From Shinella zoogloeoides (lineage in GTDB: Bacteria > Pseudomonadota > Alphaproteobacteria > Rhizobiales > Rhizobiaceae), in contig NZ_CP086610.1 of the NCBI RefSeq assembly GCF_020883495.1, forward strand, positions 2,709,501 to 2,773,500: 64,000 bases of DNA. The letters run 5' to 3'. The translations under genes were made by a program, and so were the position numbers. Shown piece after piece: positions 35,303 through 45,931 of this stretch. The notes below the pieces were generated by a model, which saw nothing but the letters and a program-made list of their open reading frames with translations, made no database searches and had not been told where the DNA came from. Every line of letters begins with the position of its first letter. The stretch's first letter is position 1.

Positions 35303-36091
35303 ATGCAGGACTATCCTCCTTTCGAGATCATCGACGGCGATCCGGGCCTCGGGCTTGTCATCCTCGCGGACCACGCGACGAACCTTCTGCCCGAACGCTA
35401 CGGCCGCCTCGGCCTGCCGGAAAGCGCCTTCGAGCGTCATATCGCCTACGATATCGGCGTGGAGGGCGTGGTGCGCGGCCTCAACGCCCGGCTGAACGCG
35501 CCGGTCGTCATGAGCCGCTTCTCCCGCCTCCTCATCGATCCCAACCGGGGCGAGGACGACCCGACGCTCGTCATGCGCATTTCCGACGGCGCGATCATTC
35601 CAGGCAATCATCCGATCACGCCGGAAGAATGGCAATACCGGCTGGAAGCCTTCCACCGCCCCTATCACGATGCCGTGTCCCGCACGATCGGTGCGGTCGC
35701 GGAGCGGACCGGCAAGGCCCCGCTCGTCATCTCCATGCATTCCTTCACGCCGGCCTGGAAGGGCGTTCCCCGCCCCTGGCAGGTGACGGTGCTGTGGGAC
35801 AGCGATCCGCGCGCCGTGCATCCGCTGCTCGACGCGCTGGAAGCGCCCGGCGATGTGGTGGTGGGCGACAACGAGCCATATGACGGGGCGCTGCGCGGCG
35901 ACACCCTCTTCCGGCACTGCATGAAGCCGGGCATCGCCCATGCGCTGATCGAGATCCGCCAGGACGAGATCGGCGATGCGGCGGGCATCGCCCGCTGGGT
36001 GGACCGGCTGGCGCCGGTCTTCGCCCGGTTGAACGCGGACGAGGCCCTGCACACATACGAGATACACCCTTCCCGCACCGGACCCTATTGA
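35303..36091 (+). CDS. N-formylglutamate amidohydrolase family protein
   Basis: 262 residues from the ATG at 35303. Family motifs include LVILADHATNLLPERYG near 19, YDIGVEGVVRGL, VMSRFSRLLIDPNRG near 68, VISMHSFTPAWKGVPRPW near 150 and HALIEIRQDEIGD near 218. The fold hydrolyses N-formylglutamate in histidine degradation, but no hut genes are nearby, so the natural substrate is uncertain. Followed within 10 bp by the DUF1244 gene. Confidence 0.85.
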   Translation: MQDYPPFEIIDGDPGLGLVILADHATNLLPERYGRLGLPESAFERHIAYDIGVEGVVRGLNARLNAPVVMSRFSRLLIDPNRGEDDPTLVMRISDGAIIPGNHPITPEEWQYRLEAFHRPYHDAVSRTIGAVAERTGKAPLVISMHSFTPAWKGVPRPWQVTVLWDSDPRAVHPLLDALEAPGDVVVGDNEPYDGALRGDTLFRHCMKPGIAHALIEIRQDEIGDAAGIARWVDRLAPVFARLNADEALHTYEIHPSRTGPY

Positions 36092-36101
36092 GACCGAGAC
36101 G

Positions 36102-36407
36102 ATGAGCGACCTTACCAAAGACCAGCAGACCGAATTCGAAGCCGCCGCCTTCCGGCGTCTCGTCAAACACCTGCGCGAGCGTAGCGACGTGCAGAACATC
36201 GACCTGATGAACCTTGCCGGCTTCTGCCGCAACTGCCTGTCGAACTGGTATCGCGAGGCGGCCAACGAGGCCGGCGTCCCGCTCGACAAGGAAGCGTCCC
36301 GTAAGATCGTCTACGGCATGCCCTACGAGGAATGGCGCGCGCTTCACCAGCGCGAGGCGAGCGGGGAGCAGCTTGCGGCCTTCGAGGTCAACCGCCCGAA
36401 GGAATGA
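36102..36407 (+). CDS. DUF1244 protein
   Basis: A 101-residue cytosolic protein with the DUF1244 signature: AAFRRLVKHLRERSDVQNIDLMNLAGFCRNCLSNWYREAA and VPLDKEASRKIVYGMPYEEWRALHQ. A Cys-x2-Cys (GFCRNC) is conserved and could bind metal. It forms a unit with the upstream amidohydrolase gene. The function is unknown. Confidence 0.88.
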   Translation: MSDLTKDQQTEFEAAAFRRLVKHLRERSDVQNIDLMNLAGFCRNCLSNWYREAANEAGVPLDKEASRKIVYGMPYEEWRALHQREASGEQLAAFEVNRPKE

Positions 36408-36519
36408 TGCCGGCGGCGCGCGAAAATCCTGAACGAATGCGCGATAAGCCTTGATCTTGCCGGAAGTTCGCGGCAAGTCACGGCACCTTTCGAATTTCCA
36501 GCCATCCAAGGAGAAGACC

Positions 36520-36786
36520 ATGTCGGATGCCCACGGCGTAGCACGCGACCAGCTTCGCGCGTTCATCGAGCGGATCGAACGCCTCGAGGAAGAAAAGAAG
36601 ACCATCGCCGACGACATCAAGGACGTCTATGGCGAAGCCAAGGGAACCGGCTTCGACACGAAGATCCTGCGCAAGGTCATCCAGATCCGCAAGCAGGACA
36701 AGGACGAGCGCATGGAGCAGGAAGCGATCCTCGACACCTACCTGCAGGCCCTCGGCATGATCGAGCTGCCGCCGGACGCCGAATAA
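36520..36786 (+). CDS. gapR: GapR-like nucleoid-associated protein (DUF2312/UPF0335)
   Basis: 88 residues from the ATG at 36520, with AAGGAG just upstream; an earlier ATG gives an unrelated N-terminus. [61 protein letters not shown] is the full DUF2312 helical core. In Caulobacter the family member GapR binds AT-rich, overtwisted DNA ahead of replication forks and stimulates topoisomerases. Length and motif match GapR closely, so that role is likely. Confidence 0.88.
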   Translation: MSDAHGVARDQLRAFIERIERLEEEKKTIADDIKDVYGEAKGTGFDTKILRKVIQIRKQDKDERMEQEAILDTYLQALGMIELPPDAE

Positions 36787-36809
36787 GCCGCCCGCACGGC
36801 GCAAAGAAA

Positions 36810-36840
36810 AACCCGCCGGATCGCTCCGGCGGGTTTTTTA
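36810..36840. terminator. Terminator between gapR and the DUF882 gene
   Basis: AACCCGCCGGA (36810-36820) and TCCGGCGGGTT (36825-36835) enclose TCGC. T residues follow on the plus strand and A residues precede it, so it can serve both convergent genes. Confidence 0.88.
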
Positions 36841-36859
36841 TTGGAGATATGCCTGCCGG

Positions 36860-38635
36860 TCAGTTGCCGGCGGTCTCGAACTTGCGCACTTCCATGAAGT
36901 TGACCGCCGTGCCGCTGAACCGGCCTGAGTCGATCGACTTGCCCTCGGACTGGAAGCCGGCCATGTAGACGGTCGTGGGCGCGGCGCGCAGCGTGCGGCT
37001 GACGAAGCGCGGCGCTTTGACCGGCTTGGCGTTGGCCGAGACGCTGTCCTGGGCGAGCGCCCATTGCGACAGGATCTTCTGCGTTGCCTTCGGCTCCGTG
37101 CGGATCGCCCCGCGGCTGGCCGCATCGGCATCTTTCTTCTTCGGACGACCACCCTTCGAGGGCGTTTCCTCGACCGCCTTCGCGTCGAACGCATCCGAAC
37201 CGGAAAGCGAGCGGGTGCCGCCCGCCGGAAGCAGCGCGGCCATCTCGACCGGCGTGCCGCCCGACTGGTCCGTCGCCGGATCGGCCACGGGATCGGCAAG
37301 CGCGGCAAGGCCGGAACGGTCGGCGGTGGACGGCAGGACGACCTGCGCCTCCGCGGCCGCCATCAGCGCCGTCTGCGACTTGTCCAGCTCGACCTGCGGG
37401 CGCAGGCCCGGCACCGGAACCATGGCCAGCTCCGTGCCGTCCTCGGCTGCGGCTTCCGCCGTCATGGTCTCGCCCGGCTGCGCGTCGCCGGCCTGCGTGC
37501 GGGCGCCAAGCATCGTGGGAACCGGCACCTTGTAGGCGGCCAGATCCTCGAATTCAGGCTTCTGCTCCTCGGTCGTCGCCGCTTCCAGCGCCGCAACGGC
37601 GCCGCTCGTCGTCGGCGCGACAAGGGCAAGCTCGCTCGTCGCCTCGGCGGACTTGAAGGCCGGACGGTTGCCCGGAACGGGCGCGTTGAAGGCGACTTCC
37701 GTCTCGGCCGCCGTGACGGCGGGCTGCGTTTCCTCGACGATCTTCGCCTTGGAGCCGCCCGGATTGCTTGCGTCGAACTCGTCCGCGATGGTCGCGGTGC
37801 TGGCGATCATTTCGGGTTCTTCATCCTCGTCGCCGCCGCCGCCGAAGAGCGCGGCAAGGAAGCCGCCCTTGCGCTTGGACGCCTTGGGGCTGGAACCGCC
37901 GCCGGCAACCTCGATCGTGTCCGCGCCGACGCGGCGCTTGTAGTCGGCCACCGCCTGCTGGTAGCCCGGCAGCGGCTTGCCGTCCGCCGGCACGTGCATG
38001 GTCTTGCCGTCGGGGAAGAGGCGGCTGAGTTCCTGGCGGCTCATGCGCGGCCAGGCGCGCACGCTGCCGACGTCGAGATGGACGAAGGGCGAGCCGGAGG
38101 TGGGATAGAAGCCGACGCCGCCGACCTGGAATTTCATGGCCGTGGCGCGCAGGTTCGCGAGCTTGACGCCCGGAATGTAGAAGTCCATCGCCTTGCCGAG
38201 CATGTGCTGGCTCTTCTTGGCGACGCCCTTGGAGCGCGAGCGCAGCATACCGTTCGTCGCCGGCGAGCGATAGGCCGAAACGACGTTGATATACCCCTGG
38301 CCGCCGACCTTCTGGTAGACTTCCCAGACGAGGTCGAAGAGGCGCGGGTCCATCTTCGTGGGTTCGTTGCGGCGCCAGTCGCGCAGGAACGTGTTGAGCT
38401 GCTTGAGGCCGCGCTGATCGTAGCGCCCGTTGCGCTTGAAGGTGATCTCGGCCTTTTCCTTGGTATGGATGAAGTAGAGCTTGAGCGTGCGGTTGCCGCT
38501 CTCGGCCTGCACCGTCGCGGGGATGGAAGCCGGCAGGATCAGGGCGGCGGAAAGCACGGCCGTGGTCAACGCCTTCGGCAGCTTATGCAGCACTGTCTTG
38601 CAGAGGCCGCTCAGGGAGGCCCCCTGGCGCTTCAT
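36860..38635 (-). CDS. DUF882 (M15-like peptidase) protein with long C-terminal extension
   Basis: About 591 residues from the ATG at 38635 (MKRQGAS), before an export signal (ALTTAVLSAALILPASIPATVQA). The conserved DUF882 domain follows at about 50-230, with VVSAYRSPATNGMLRSRSKGVAKKSQHMLGKAMDFYIPGV and GGVGFYPTSGSPFVHLDVGSVRAWPR, holding the His/Asp metal ligands of the M15 fold. E. coli MepK (YcbK) of this family cleaves peptidoglycan crosslinks. The remaining ~350 residues are Ala/Pro/Glu-rich and look disordered, with basic KRKGG and GGRPKKKD patches. The longer frame up to 38809 would bury the signal peptide. Confidence 0.8.
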   Translation of the reverse strand: MKRQGASLSGLCKTVLHKLPKALTTAVLSAALILPASIPATVQAESGNRTLKLYFIHTKEKAEITFKRNGRYDQRGLKQLNTFLRDWRRNEPTKMDPRLFDLVWEVYQKVGGQGYINVVSAYRSPATNGMLRSRSKGVAKKSQHMLGKAMDFYIPGVKLANLRATAMKFQVGGVGFYPTSGSPFVHLDVGSVRAWPRMSRQELSRLFPDGKTMHVPADGKPLPGYQQAVADYKRRVGADTIEVAGGGSSPKASKRKGGFLAALFGGGGDEDEEPEMIASTATIADEFDASNPGGSKAKIVEETQPAVTAAETEVAFNAPVPGNRPAFKSAEATSELALVAPTTSGAVAALEAATTEEQKPEFEDLAAYKVPVPTMLGARTQAGDAQPGETMTAEAAAEDGTELAMVPVPGLRPQVELDKSQTALMAAAEAQVVLPSTADRSGLAALADPVADPATDQSGGTPVEMAALLPAGGTRSLSGSDAFDAKAVEETPSKGGRPKKKDADAASRGAIRTEPKATQKILSQWALAQDSVSANAKPVKAPRFVSRTLRAAPTTVYMAGFQSEGKSIDSGRFSGTAVNFMEVRKFETAGN

Positions 38636-38673
38636 CGATGCGAACAAATTTGCCAACTCTTTCCCCGTCCGAA

Positions 38674-38695
38674 GGACAACGAACGTCCGTTGTCC
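38674..38695 (-). other. Leader hairpin of the DUF882 gene
   Basis: GGACAACG (38674-38681) and CGTTGTCC (38688-38695) form a perfect 8-bp stem with a 6-base loop, 38 nt upstream of the chosen start. A TATAAC on the minus strand (about 38757-38762) may be the -10. The hairpin inside the extended frame supports the internal start. Confidence 0.45.
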
Positions 38696-38831
38696 CAGAT
38701 GACTGCCAATTGCGGTGAGAGCATGGCAAATCCGCCACACTCTTTGTCGCACCCCCGTTATAGTGAACAATCCACTAACAGGGAATAAACGGCAATCGAG
38801 AAATCCCAAGTGGCCGGGATTTCAGGGGTTT

Positions 38832-40361
<1,530 letters not shown>

Positions 40362-40526
40362 TGGAACCTCCTTGCCGAAGGCGCGCGTCATGCACGCCCA
40401 AGGGAACTGAATACCAGCGGACCATGGCAGAAAGGGTTGAACATGCCGTTTTGAGAAAGGCTTGCATTTTAACCAACGCCGACGCAAGCAATGAACCCGA
40501 CCTGCCATCAGGAAGAGAGATACCCG

Positions 40527-42380
40527 ATGAACCGCACTTTCCTTGAACCCCGGATCGATTTCGCGACCGCGGAAGCCGCAGCCGCCGCCGAACTGGGCGA
40601 CCTGCCCGGCTGGAACCTCGCCGACCTCTATCCCTCACCGGCCTCGGCCGAATTCAAGGACGACATGAAGAAGGCCGAAGCGGATTCGCTCGCCTTCGAG
40701 GCGAAATGGAAGGGCAAGCTCGACGCCGCGACGCAAAAGACCGGCGACGAGGGCATCGGCGCGGCCGTGCGCGAATTCGAGGCGCTGGAAGACCTGATGG
40801 GCCGCCTCATCTCTTTCGCGGGCCTCACCTATTTCACCAACACGACCGAACCGGCCAACGGCAAGTTCTACGGCGACGCGCAGGCCAAGCTCACCGATCT
40901 CGGCGCGCATCTTCTGTTTTTCTCCCTTGAACTCAACAGGATAGCGGACGAGCGCATCGAGGCGGCGCTGAAGAACGACGCGCTCGCCGCACACTACGCC
41001 CCTTGGATCGAGGACCTGCGCAAGGACAAGCCCTACCAGCTCGACGACAAGACGGAACAGCTCTTCCTCGAGAAGTCTATGACGGGCGCGGCTGCCTGGA
41101 ACCGCCTGTTCGACGAGACCATGGCCTCGCTGCGCTACACGATCGACGGCGAGGAGCTGCCGCTGGAAATCGCCCTCAACCAGCTCCAGTCGCCCGATGG
41201 CGAGGCCCGCCGCAAGGCGGCCGAGGCGCTGGCGAAGACCTTCAAGGACAATATCCGCACCTTCACGCTGATCACCAACACGCTCGCGAAGGACAAGGAA
41301 ATCTCCGACCGCTGGCGCGGCTTCGAGGACATCGCCGACAGCCGGCACCTCGCCAACCGCGTCGAGCCGGAAGTAGTTGCGGCGCTGGCGGAAGCCGTGC
41401 GCGAAGCGTATCCGCGCCTCTCCCATCGCTATTATGCGATGAAGGCGAAGTGGCTCGGAATGGAGCAGATGGACTACTGGGATCGCAATGCGCCCCTTCC
41501 CGAGACACCCGATGCGACCATCCCGTGGAGCGAGGCGCGCGACACCGTGCTTTCCGCCTACAGCGCCTTCGCACCCGAAATGGCCGCCATCGCCAGGGAC
41601 TTCTTCGACAAGGGCTGGATCGACGCGCCTGTGCGCCCCGGCAAGGCCCCGGGCGCCTTCGCCCATCCGACCGTGCCCTCGGCGCACCCCTATGTTCTCG
41701 TCAACTACATGGGCAAGCCGCGCGACGTGATGACGCTCGCCCACGAACTCGGCCATGGCGTGCATCAGGTTCTGGCCGGCGGCCAGGGCGCGTTGATGGC
41801 CTCGACGCCCCTGACACTCGCCGAGACCGCCTCCGTCTTCGGGGAGATGCTGACCTTCCGCAGCCTGCTCGACAGGACGAAGGACAAGCGCGAGCGCAAG
41901 GCCATGCTCGCCCAGAAGGTAGAGGACATGATCAACACGGTCGTGCGCCAGATCGCCTTCTACGAATTCGAGCGCAAGGTCCACACCGCCCGCAAGGAAG
42001 GCGAACTCACAAGCGACCAGATCGGCGAACTCTGGCTCTCCGTGCAGGGCGAAAGCCTTGGCCCGGCGATCCGCATTTCCGAGGGCTACGAGACCTATTG
42101 GGCCTATATTCCCCACTTCATCCACTCGCCCTTCTACGTCTATGCCTATGCCTTCGGCGATTGCCTGGTGAATTCGCTCTATGCCGTCTACCAACAGGCC
42201 GAGGCCGGCTTCCAGGCGAAGTATTTCGACCTGCTCAAGGCCGGCGGCACCAAGCATCATTCCGAACTCCTGAAGCCCTTCGGCCTTAACGCGAGCGATC
42301 CGTCGTTCTGGAGCAAGGGACTGTCGATGATCGAAGGGCTGATCGACGAACTGGAAGCGCTTGATAAGGCGTCATCTTAA
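40527..42380 (+). CDS. pepF: M3 family oligoendopeptidase F
   Basis: A 617-residue zinc metallopeptidase. The HExxH motif is in TLAHELGHGVHQVLAGG near residue 405, with the third ligand region TASVFGEML about 25 residues later. Start at 40527 (MNRTFLEPRID) with GGAAGAGAG upstream. These enzymes cleave short peptides in the cytoplasm during protein turnover. The next gene, pabB, starts 18 bp after the stop, so they may be co-transcribed. Confidence 0.92.
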   Translation: MNRTFLEPRIDFATAEAAAAAELGDLPGWNLADLYPSPASAEFKDDMKKAEADSLAFEAKWKGKLDAATQKTGDEGIGAAVREFEALEDLMGRLISFAGLTYFTNTTEPANGKFYGDAQAKLTDLGAHLLFFSLELNRIADERIEAALKNDALAAHYAPWIEDLRKDKPYQLDDKTEQLFLEKSMTGAAAWNRLFDETMASLRYTIDGEELPLEIALNQLQSPDGEARRKAAEALAKTFKDNIRTFTLITNTLAKDKEISDRWRGFEDIADSRHLANRVEPEVVAALAEAVREAYPRLSHRYYAMKAKWLGMEQMDYWDRNAPLPETPDATIPWSEARDTVLSAYSAFAPEMAAIARDFFDKGWIDAPVRPGKAPGAFAHPTVPSAHPYVLVNYMGKPRDVMTLAHELGHGVHQVLAGGQGALMASTPLTLAETASVFGEMLTFRSLLDRTKDKRERKAMLAQKVEDMINTVVRQIAFYEFERKVHTARKEGELTSDQIGELWLSVQGESLGPAIRISEGYETYWAYIPHFIHSPFYVYAYAFGDCLVNSLYAVYQQAEAGFQAKYFDLLKAGGTKHHSELLKPFGLNASDPSFWSKGLSMIEGLIDELEALDKASS

Positions 42381-42398
42381 AAGAAGCCGGAAGCCCGC

Positions 42399-43556
42399 AT
42401 GACCGACCGCGAACGCTTTGTGCTCCTCAGGGACGACCGTGAGGATCGGACGGTGGTTTTCGCCGATCCGATCGCGGTCGTCACCGTGCGCGAGCGCGCA
42501 GGCTTCGAGCCGGCCTTCGCGGCGTTGCAGGCCGCGCATGAAAAGAGCCACTGGATCGCCGGCTTCATGAGCTATGAGGCCGGCCATCTCTTCGAGAGGA
42601 AGCTGGCCCCGCTCGCCGAGGAAAACCGCCCGACGCCCCTGATGAGCTTCGGCATCTTCGAAAAGCCGGCGGAGGATCATCCGCTCGCAACGCCGCGCCA
42701 GCGGATCGAGAACGAACCCTTCCTCACCGAGCCGAAAGCCGACTGGGATTTCACGACCTACCGCAGCCGCTTCGACCGTCTGCATCAACACCTGCGGCAG
42801 GGCGACTGCTATCAGGCCAACCTCACCATGCCGATCCGCGCCCGCTGGAACGGCGACCCGCTCGCCGCCTTCTGGTCGCTGATCGAGCGCCAGCCGGTGC
42901 GCTACGGCGCTTTCGTCTCGCTGGACGGGCCAAAGCTCCTCTCCCGCTCGCCGGAACTCTTCTTCGATATCGACAGCGACGGCTGGATCGAGACGCATCC
43001 GATGAAGGGCACCGCGCCGCGCGGGGGCAGCGCGGCCGAGGACGCGCGCATCATCGCCGCCATGCAGGCCGATCCGAAGACGCAGGCGGAAAACCGCATG
43101 ATCGTCGACCTCCTGCGCAACGATATCTCGCGCATCACCGAGGTCGGCACGCTGCACGTCCCAAAGCTCTTCGCCGTCGAGACCTACCCGACCGTACACC
43201 AGATGGTCAGCCATGTCCGGGCGAAGCTGACGCCCGGCATCTCCATCCGCGACATCTTCGCCGCCCTCTTCCCCTGCGGCTCCATCACCGGCGCGCCGAA
43301 GATGCGCGCCATGGAAATCCTGCACGATCTGGAGGACGGCCCGCGCGACGCCTATTGCGGTGCCATCGGCATGATCGCGCCCGACGGCACGATGCGCTTC
43401 AACGTCGCCATCCGCACCGTCTCGCTCTTGGAGGACGGCAACGCCGTCTTCAATGTCGGCGGCGGCATCGTCTTCGATTCCACCGCAGAGGCGGAGTATG
43501 AGGAATGCCTGCTGAAGGCGCGCTTTGCCGTGGGGGATCAATGGATATCTCGCTGA
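42399..43556 (+). CDS. pabB: Aminodeoxychorismate synthase component I
   Basis: A 385-residue chorismate-utilising enzyme that adds ammonia from PabA to chorismate on the way to p-aminobenzoate and folate. The catalytic half has LRQGDCYQANLTMPI near 130, ETHPMKGTAPRGG near 205, DLLRNDISRITEVGTL and PCGSITGAPKMRAMEILHDLE near 290. It is shorter at the N-terminus than E. coli PabB, as in many rhizobia. pabC overlaps its 3' end by 16 bp. Confidence 0.92.
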   Translation: MTDRERFVLLRDDREDRTVVFADPIAVVTVRERAGFEPAFAALQAAHEKSHWIAGFMSYEAGHLFERKLAPLAEENRPTPLMSFGIFEKPAEDHPLATPRQRIENEPFLTEPKADWDFTTYRSRFDRLHQHLRQGDCYQANLTMPIRARWNGDPLAAFWSLIERQPVRYGAFVSLDGPKLLSRSPELFFDIDSDGWIETHPMKGTAPRGGSAAEDARIIAAMQADPKTQAENRMIVDLLRNDISRITEVGTLHVPKLFAVETYPTVHQMVSHVRAKLTPGISIRDIFAALFPCGSITGAPKMRAMEILHDLEDGPRDAYCGAIGMIAPDGTMRFNVAIRTVSLLEDGNAVFNVGGGIVFDSTAEAEYEECLLKARFAVGDQWISR

Positions 43557-44155
43557 TCGAGACCCTGCGCTGGGAGCCGGAAGCCGGCTTCGTGCGGCTG
43601 GAACGGCATCTGGCGCGGCTGAAGCGGTCGGCGGAGGCGCTGGGATTGCCGGGGGCGGATGGAGCACGGGATGCTTTGGCGGCGACGTTCTCTCCCTCCG
43701 CCCTGCGCATCCGCCTCGAACTCTTCGCGGATGGCCGGATCGACCTGCAGACCGCCGCCTTCACGCCCCTTGCAGCAGATGCAAGGTGGCGCCTGAAACT
43801 CGCCGCCACCCGCCTCACGTCCACCGACCCGCTGCTGCGCCACAAGACATCCCGTCGCGCCCTCTATGCCGCCGCCCGCGCCGAATTCCCGGCGACGGAG
43901 GCCGACGAGGTCATTCTCCTCAACGAACGCGGCGAGCTTTGCGAGGGCACCATCACCTCGCTGTTCCTCGACGACGGTTCCGGTCCCCTGAAGACGCCGC
44001 CGCTCGCCTCCGGGCTGCTGGCGGGCGTGCTGCGCGAGGAACTGCTGGAAACCGGCAAGGCCGTCGAGAAGGTGCTGCGGCCGGGAGACCTTTCGCGCGG
44101 CGCGGTCCTCATCGGCAACTCGCTGCGCGGGCTGATCCGCTGCGTCCTCGCCTGA
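43541..44155 (+). CDS. pabC: Aminotransferase class IV, probable aminodeoxychorismate lyase
   Basis: 204 residues from the ATG at 43541, overlapping pabB by 16 bp. PLP-fold type IV features: FVRLERHLARLKRSAEALGL, HKTSRRALYAAA with the probable PLP lysine, DEVILLNERGELCEGTITSLFLDDGSG and PPLASGLLAGVLREELL. PabC releases pyruvate from aminodeoxychorismate to give p-aminobenzoate. Overlap with pabB supports this assignment over D-amino-acid or branched-chain aminotransferases. Confidence 0.87.
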   Translation: MDISLIETLRWEPEAGFVRLERHLARLKRSAEALGLPGADGARDALAATFSPSALRIRLELFADGRIDLQTAAFTPLAADARWRLKLAATRLTSTDPLLRHKTSRRALYAAARAEFPATEADEVILLNERGELCEGTITSLFLDDGSGPLKTPPLASGLLAGVLREELLETGKAVEKVLRPGDLSRGAVLIGNSLRGLIRCVLA

Positions 44156-44211
44156 AGCAGACGACAGCTTAAGCATATCGCCGCAGAAATATCCGGCCGC
44201 CCTTTATTGTG

Positions 44212-44276
44212 ACAGAAATCTGTGCTCTAGCGCTGCCATATTATGCTAAGGGGCCTCTGAACCCCTGAATTTTCAG
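44212..44276 (+). promoter_or_regulatory. hss upstream region with clustered small inverted repeats
   Basis: ACAGA-AA-TCTGT (44212-44223), a TATTAT -10-like hexamer (44239-44244), AGGGG/CCCCT (44249-44253 with 44262-44266) and CTGAA-TT-TTCAG (44265-44276), the last two sharing bases so that only one can form. A good RBS (GCAGGAGAA) precedes the hss ATG. It may be a regulated leader; I do not recognise a known riboswitch. Confidence 0.4.
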
Positions 44277-44305
44277 CACAAAGCGGCCGTCCGCAGGAGA
44301 ACCAA

Positions 44306-45757
44306 ATGGCAGACAGCACCTATCCGGTACATGGCGAAATCACCGGCCCGATCGTGATGATCGGCTTCGGCTCCATCGGTCGCGGCACGCTGCCGCTGAT
44401 CGAGCGCCACTTCAAGTACGACCGGAACCGGCTGATCGTCATCGAGCCGCGCGAGGACGCCGCCGACGCCGAGATCTTCGCCCGCCACGGCGTCCGCCAC
44501 GTCAAGGCGCATGTCACCAAGGAGAACTACAAGGACCTCCTGAAGCCGCTCCTGACGGAAGGCGAAGGCCAGGCGTTCTGCGTCAACCTTTCCGTCGATA
44601 CCGGCTCGGTCGATCTCATCAAGTTCTGCCGCAAGCTCGACGTGCTCTACATCGATACGGTCGTCGAACCCTGGCTCGGCTTCTACTTCGACAAGGACAT
44701 GAAGAACGCCGACCGCACGAACTATGCCCTGCGCGAAACCCTGCGCAAGGAAAAGGAAAAGCATCCGGGCGGCACGACCGCCGTTTCGACCTGCGGCGCG
44801 AACCCGGGCATGGTCTCCTGGTTCGTCAAGCAGGCGCTGCTGAACCTTGCCCGCGACCTCGACATCAAGTTCGAAGAGCCGACGCAGGACGACCGCGAAG
44901 GCTGGGCCAAGCTGATGAAGAAGGTCGGCGTCAAGGGCGTTCACATCGCCGAGCGCGACACCCAGCGCACCCGCAACCCGAAGCCCTTCAACACCTTCTG
45001 GAACACCTGGTCCGTCGAAGGCTTCATCTCGGAAGGCCTGCAGCCAGCCGAGCTTGGCTGGGGCACCCATGAGAAGTGGATGCCGAAGAACGCCAAGAAG
45101 CAGAAGAAGGGCTGCAAGGCCGCCATCTACCTGGAACAGCCCGGCGCCAATACGCGCGTTCGCTCCTGGTGCCCGACGCCCGGCCCGCAATACGGCTTCC
45201 TCGTCACCCATAACGAGTCCATCTCCATCGCCGACTACTTCACGGTGCGCGACAAGGACGGCGACGTCGCCTATCGCCCGACCTGCCACTACGCCTACCA
45301 CCCCTGCAACGACGCCGTGCTGTCGCTGCACGAGATGTTCGGCAACGGCGGCAACCAGCAGCCGGTCCTGCACGTGCTCGACGAGAACGAACTGGTGGAC
45401 GGCGTCGACGAACTCGGCGTGCTGCTCTACGGCCACGACAAGAACGCCTACTGGTACGGCTCGCGCCTGTCGCTGGAAGAAACCCGCCGCATCGCTCCCT
45501 ACCAGAACGCGACCGGCCTGCAGGTGACCTCCGCCGTGCTCGCCGGCATGGTCTGGGCGCTTGAGAACCCGAAGGCCGGCATCGTCGAGGCCGACGAGGT
45601 CGACTACAAGCGCTGCCTGGAAGTGCAGACGCCCTATCTCGGCCCGGTCGAAGGCCACTACACCGACTGGACCCCGCTCGACGGCCGCCCGGGCCTCTTC
45701 CCGGAAGACCTCGACACGAAGGATCCCTGGCAGTTCAAGAACGTTCTCGTTCGCTGA
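44306..45757 (+). CDS. hss: Homospermidine synthase
   Basis: A 483-residue NAD-dependent enzyme making sym-homospermidine from putrescine, the dominant polyamine of many rhizobia. The Rossmann motif MIGFGSIGRGTLPLI is near 17-31, followed by VIEPREDAADAEIF, CVNLSVDTGSVDLIKFC, YIDTVVEPWLGFYFD and STCGANPGMVSWFVKQALL. Length and motifs match bacterial Hss rather than saccharopine dehydrogenase. Monocistronic, with its own leader and a long hairpin downstream. Confidence 0.93.
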   Translation: MADSTYPVHGEITGPIVMIGFGSIGRGTLPLIERHFKYDRNRLIVIEPREDAADAEIFARHGVRHVKAHVTKENYKDLLKPLLTEGEGQAFCVNLSVDTGSVDLIKFCRKLDVLYIDTVVEPWLGFYFDKDMKNADRTNYALRETLRKEKEKHPGGTTAVSTCGANPGMVSWFVKQALLNLARDLDIKFEEPTQDDREGWAKLMKKVGVKGVHIAERDTQRTRNPKPFNTFWNTWSVEGFISEGLQPAELGWGTHEKWMPKNAKKQKKGCKAAIYLEQPGANTRVRSWCPTPGPQYGFLVTHNESISIADYFTVRDKDGDVAYRPTCHYAYHPCNDAVLSLHEMFGNGGNQQPVLHVLDENELVDGVDELGVLLYGHDKNAYWYGSRLSLEETRRIAPYQNATGLQVTSAVLAGMVWALENPKAGIVEADEVDYKRCLEVQTPYLGPVEGHYTDWTPLDGRPGLFPEDLDTKDPWQFKNVLVR

Positions 45758-45778
45758 ACGGCCCTCGCGCCCCGATAC

Positions 45779-45811
45779 GAAGACGCCCGCGGCATTGCCG
45801 CGGGCGTCTTC
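45779..45811. terminator. Long hairpin after hss
   Basis: GAAGACGCCCGCGGC (45779-45793) and its exact complement (45797-45811) form a 15-bp stem with a 3-base loop. There is only a short T-rich tail, but stability and position support termination. Confidence 0.75.
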
Positions 45812-45931
45812 GCTTCCAATGGGATAATGCTCATTCGCCGGGCGGCGCGTCTTGCTTTCGGCTTTTCTTCACGGCATGTTCGGGCGAAACGAACGGGTGC
45901 TTTGCGCCGCCGTGACCTTGGGAGACTTGAC

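Noticed and set aside
38636..38809. Longer N-terminus for the DUF882 protein
   Set aside because: It would place 58 residues before the signal peptide and would overlap the leader hairpin and -10-like sequence.
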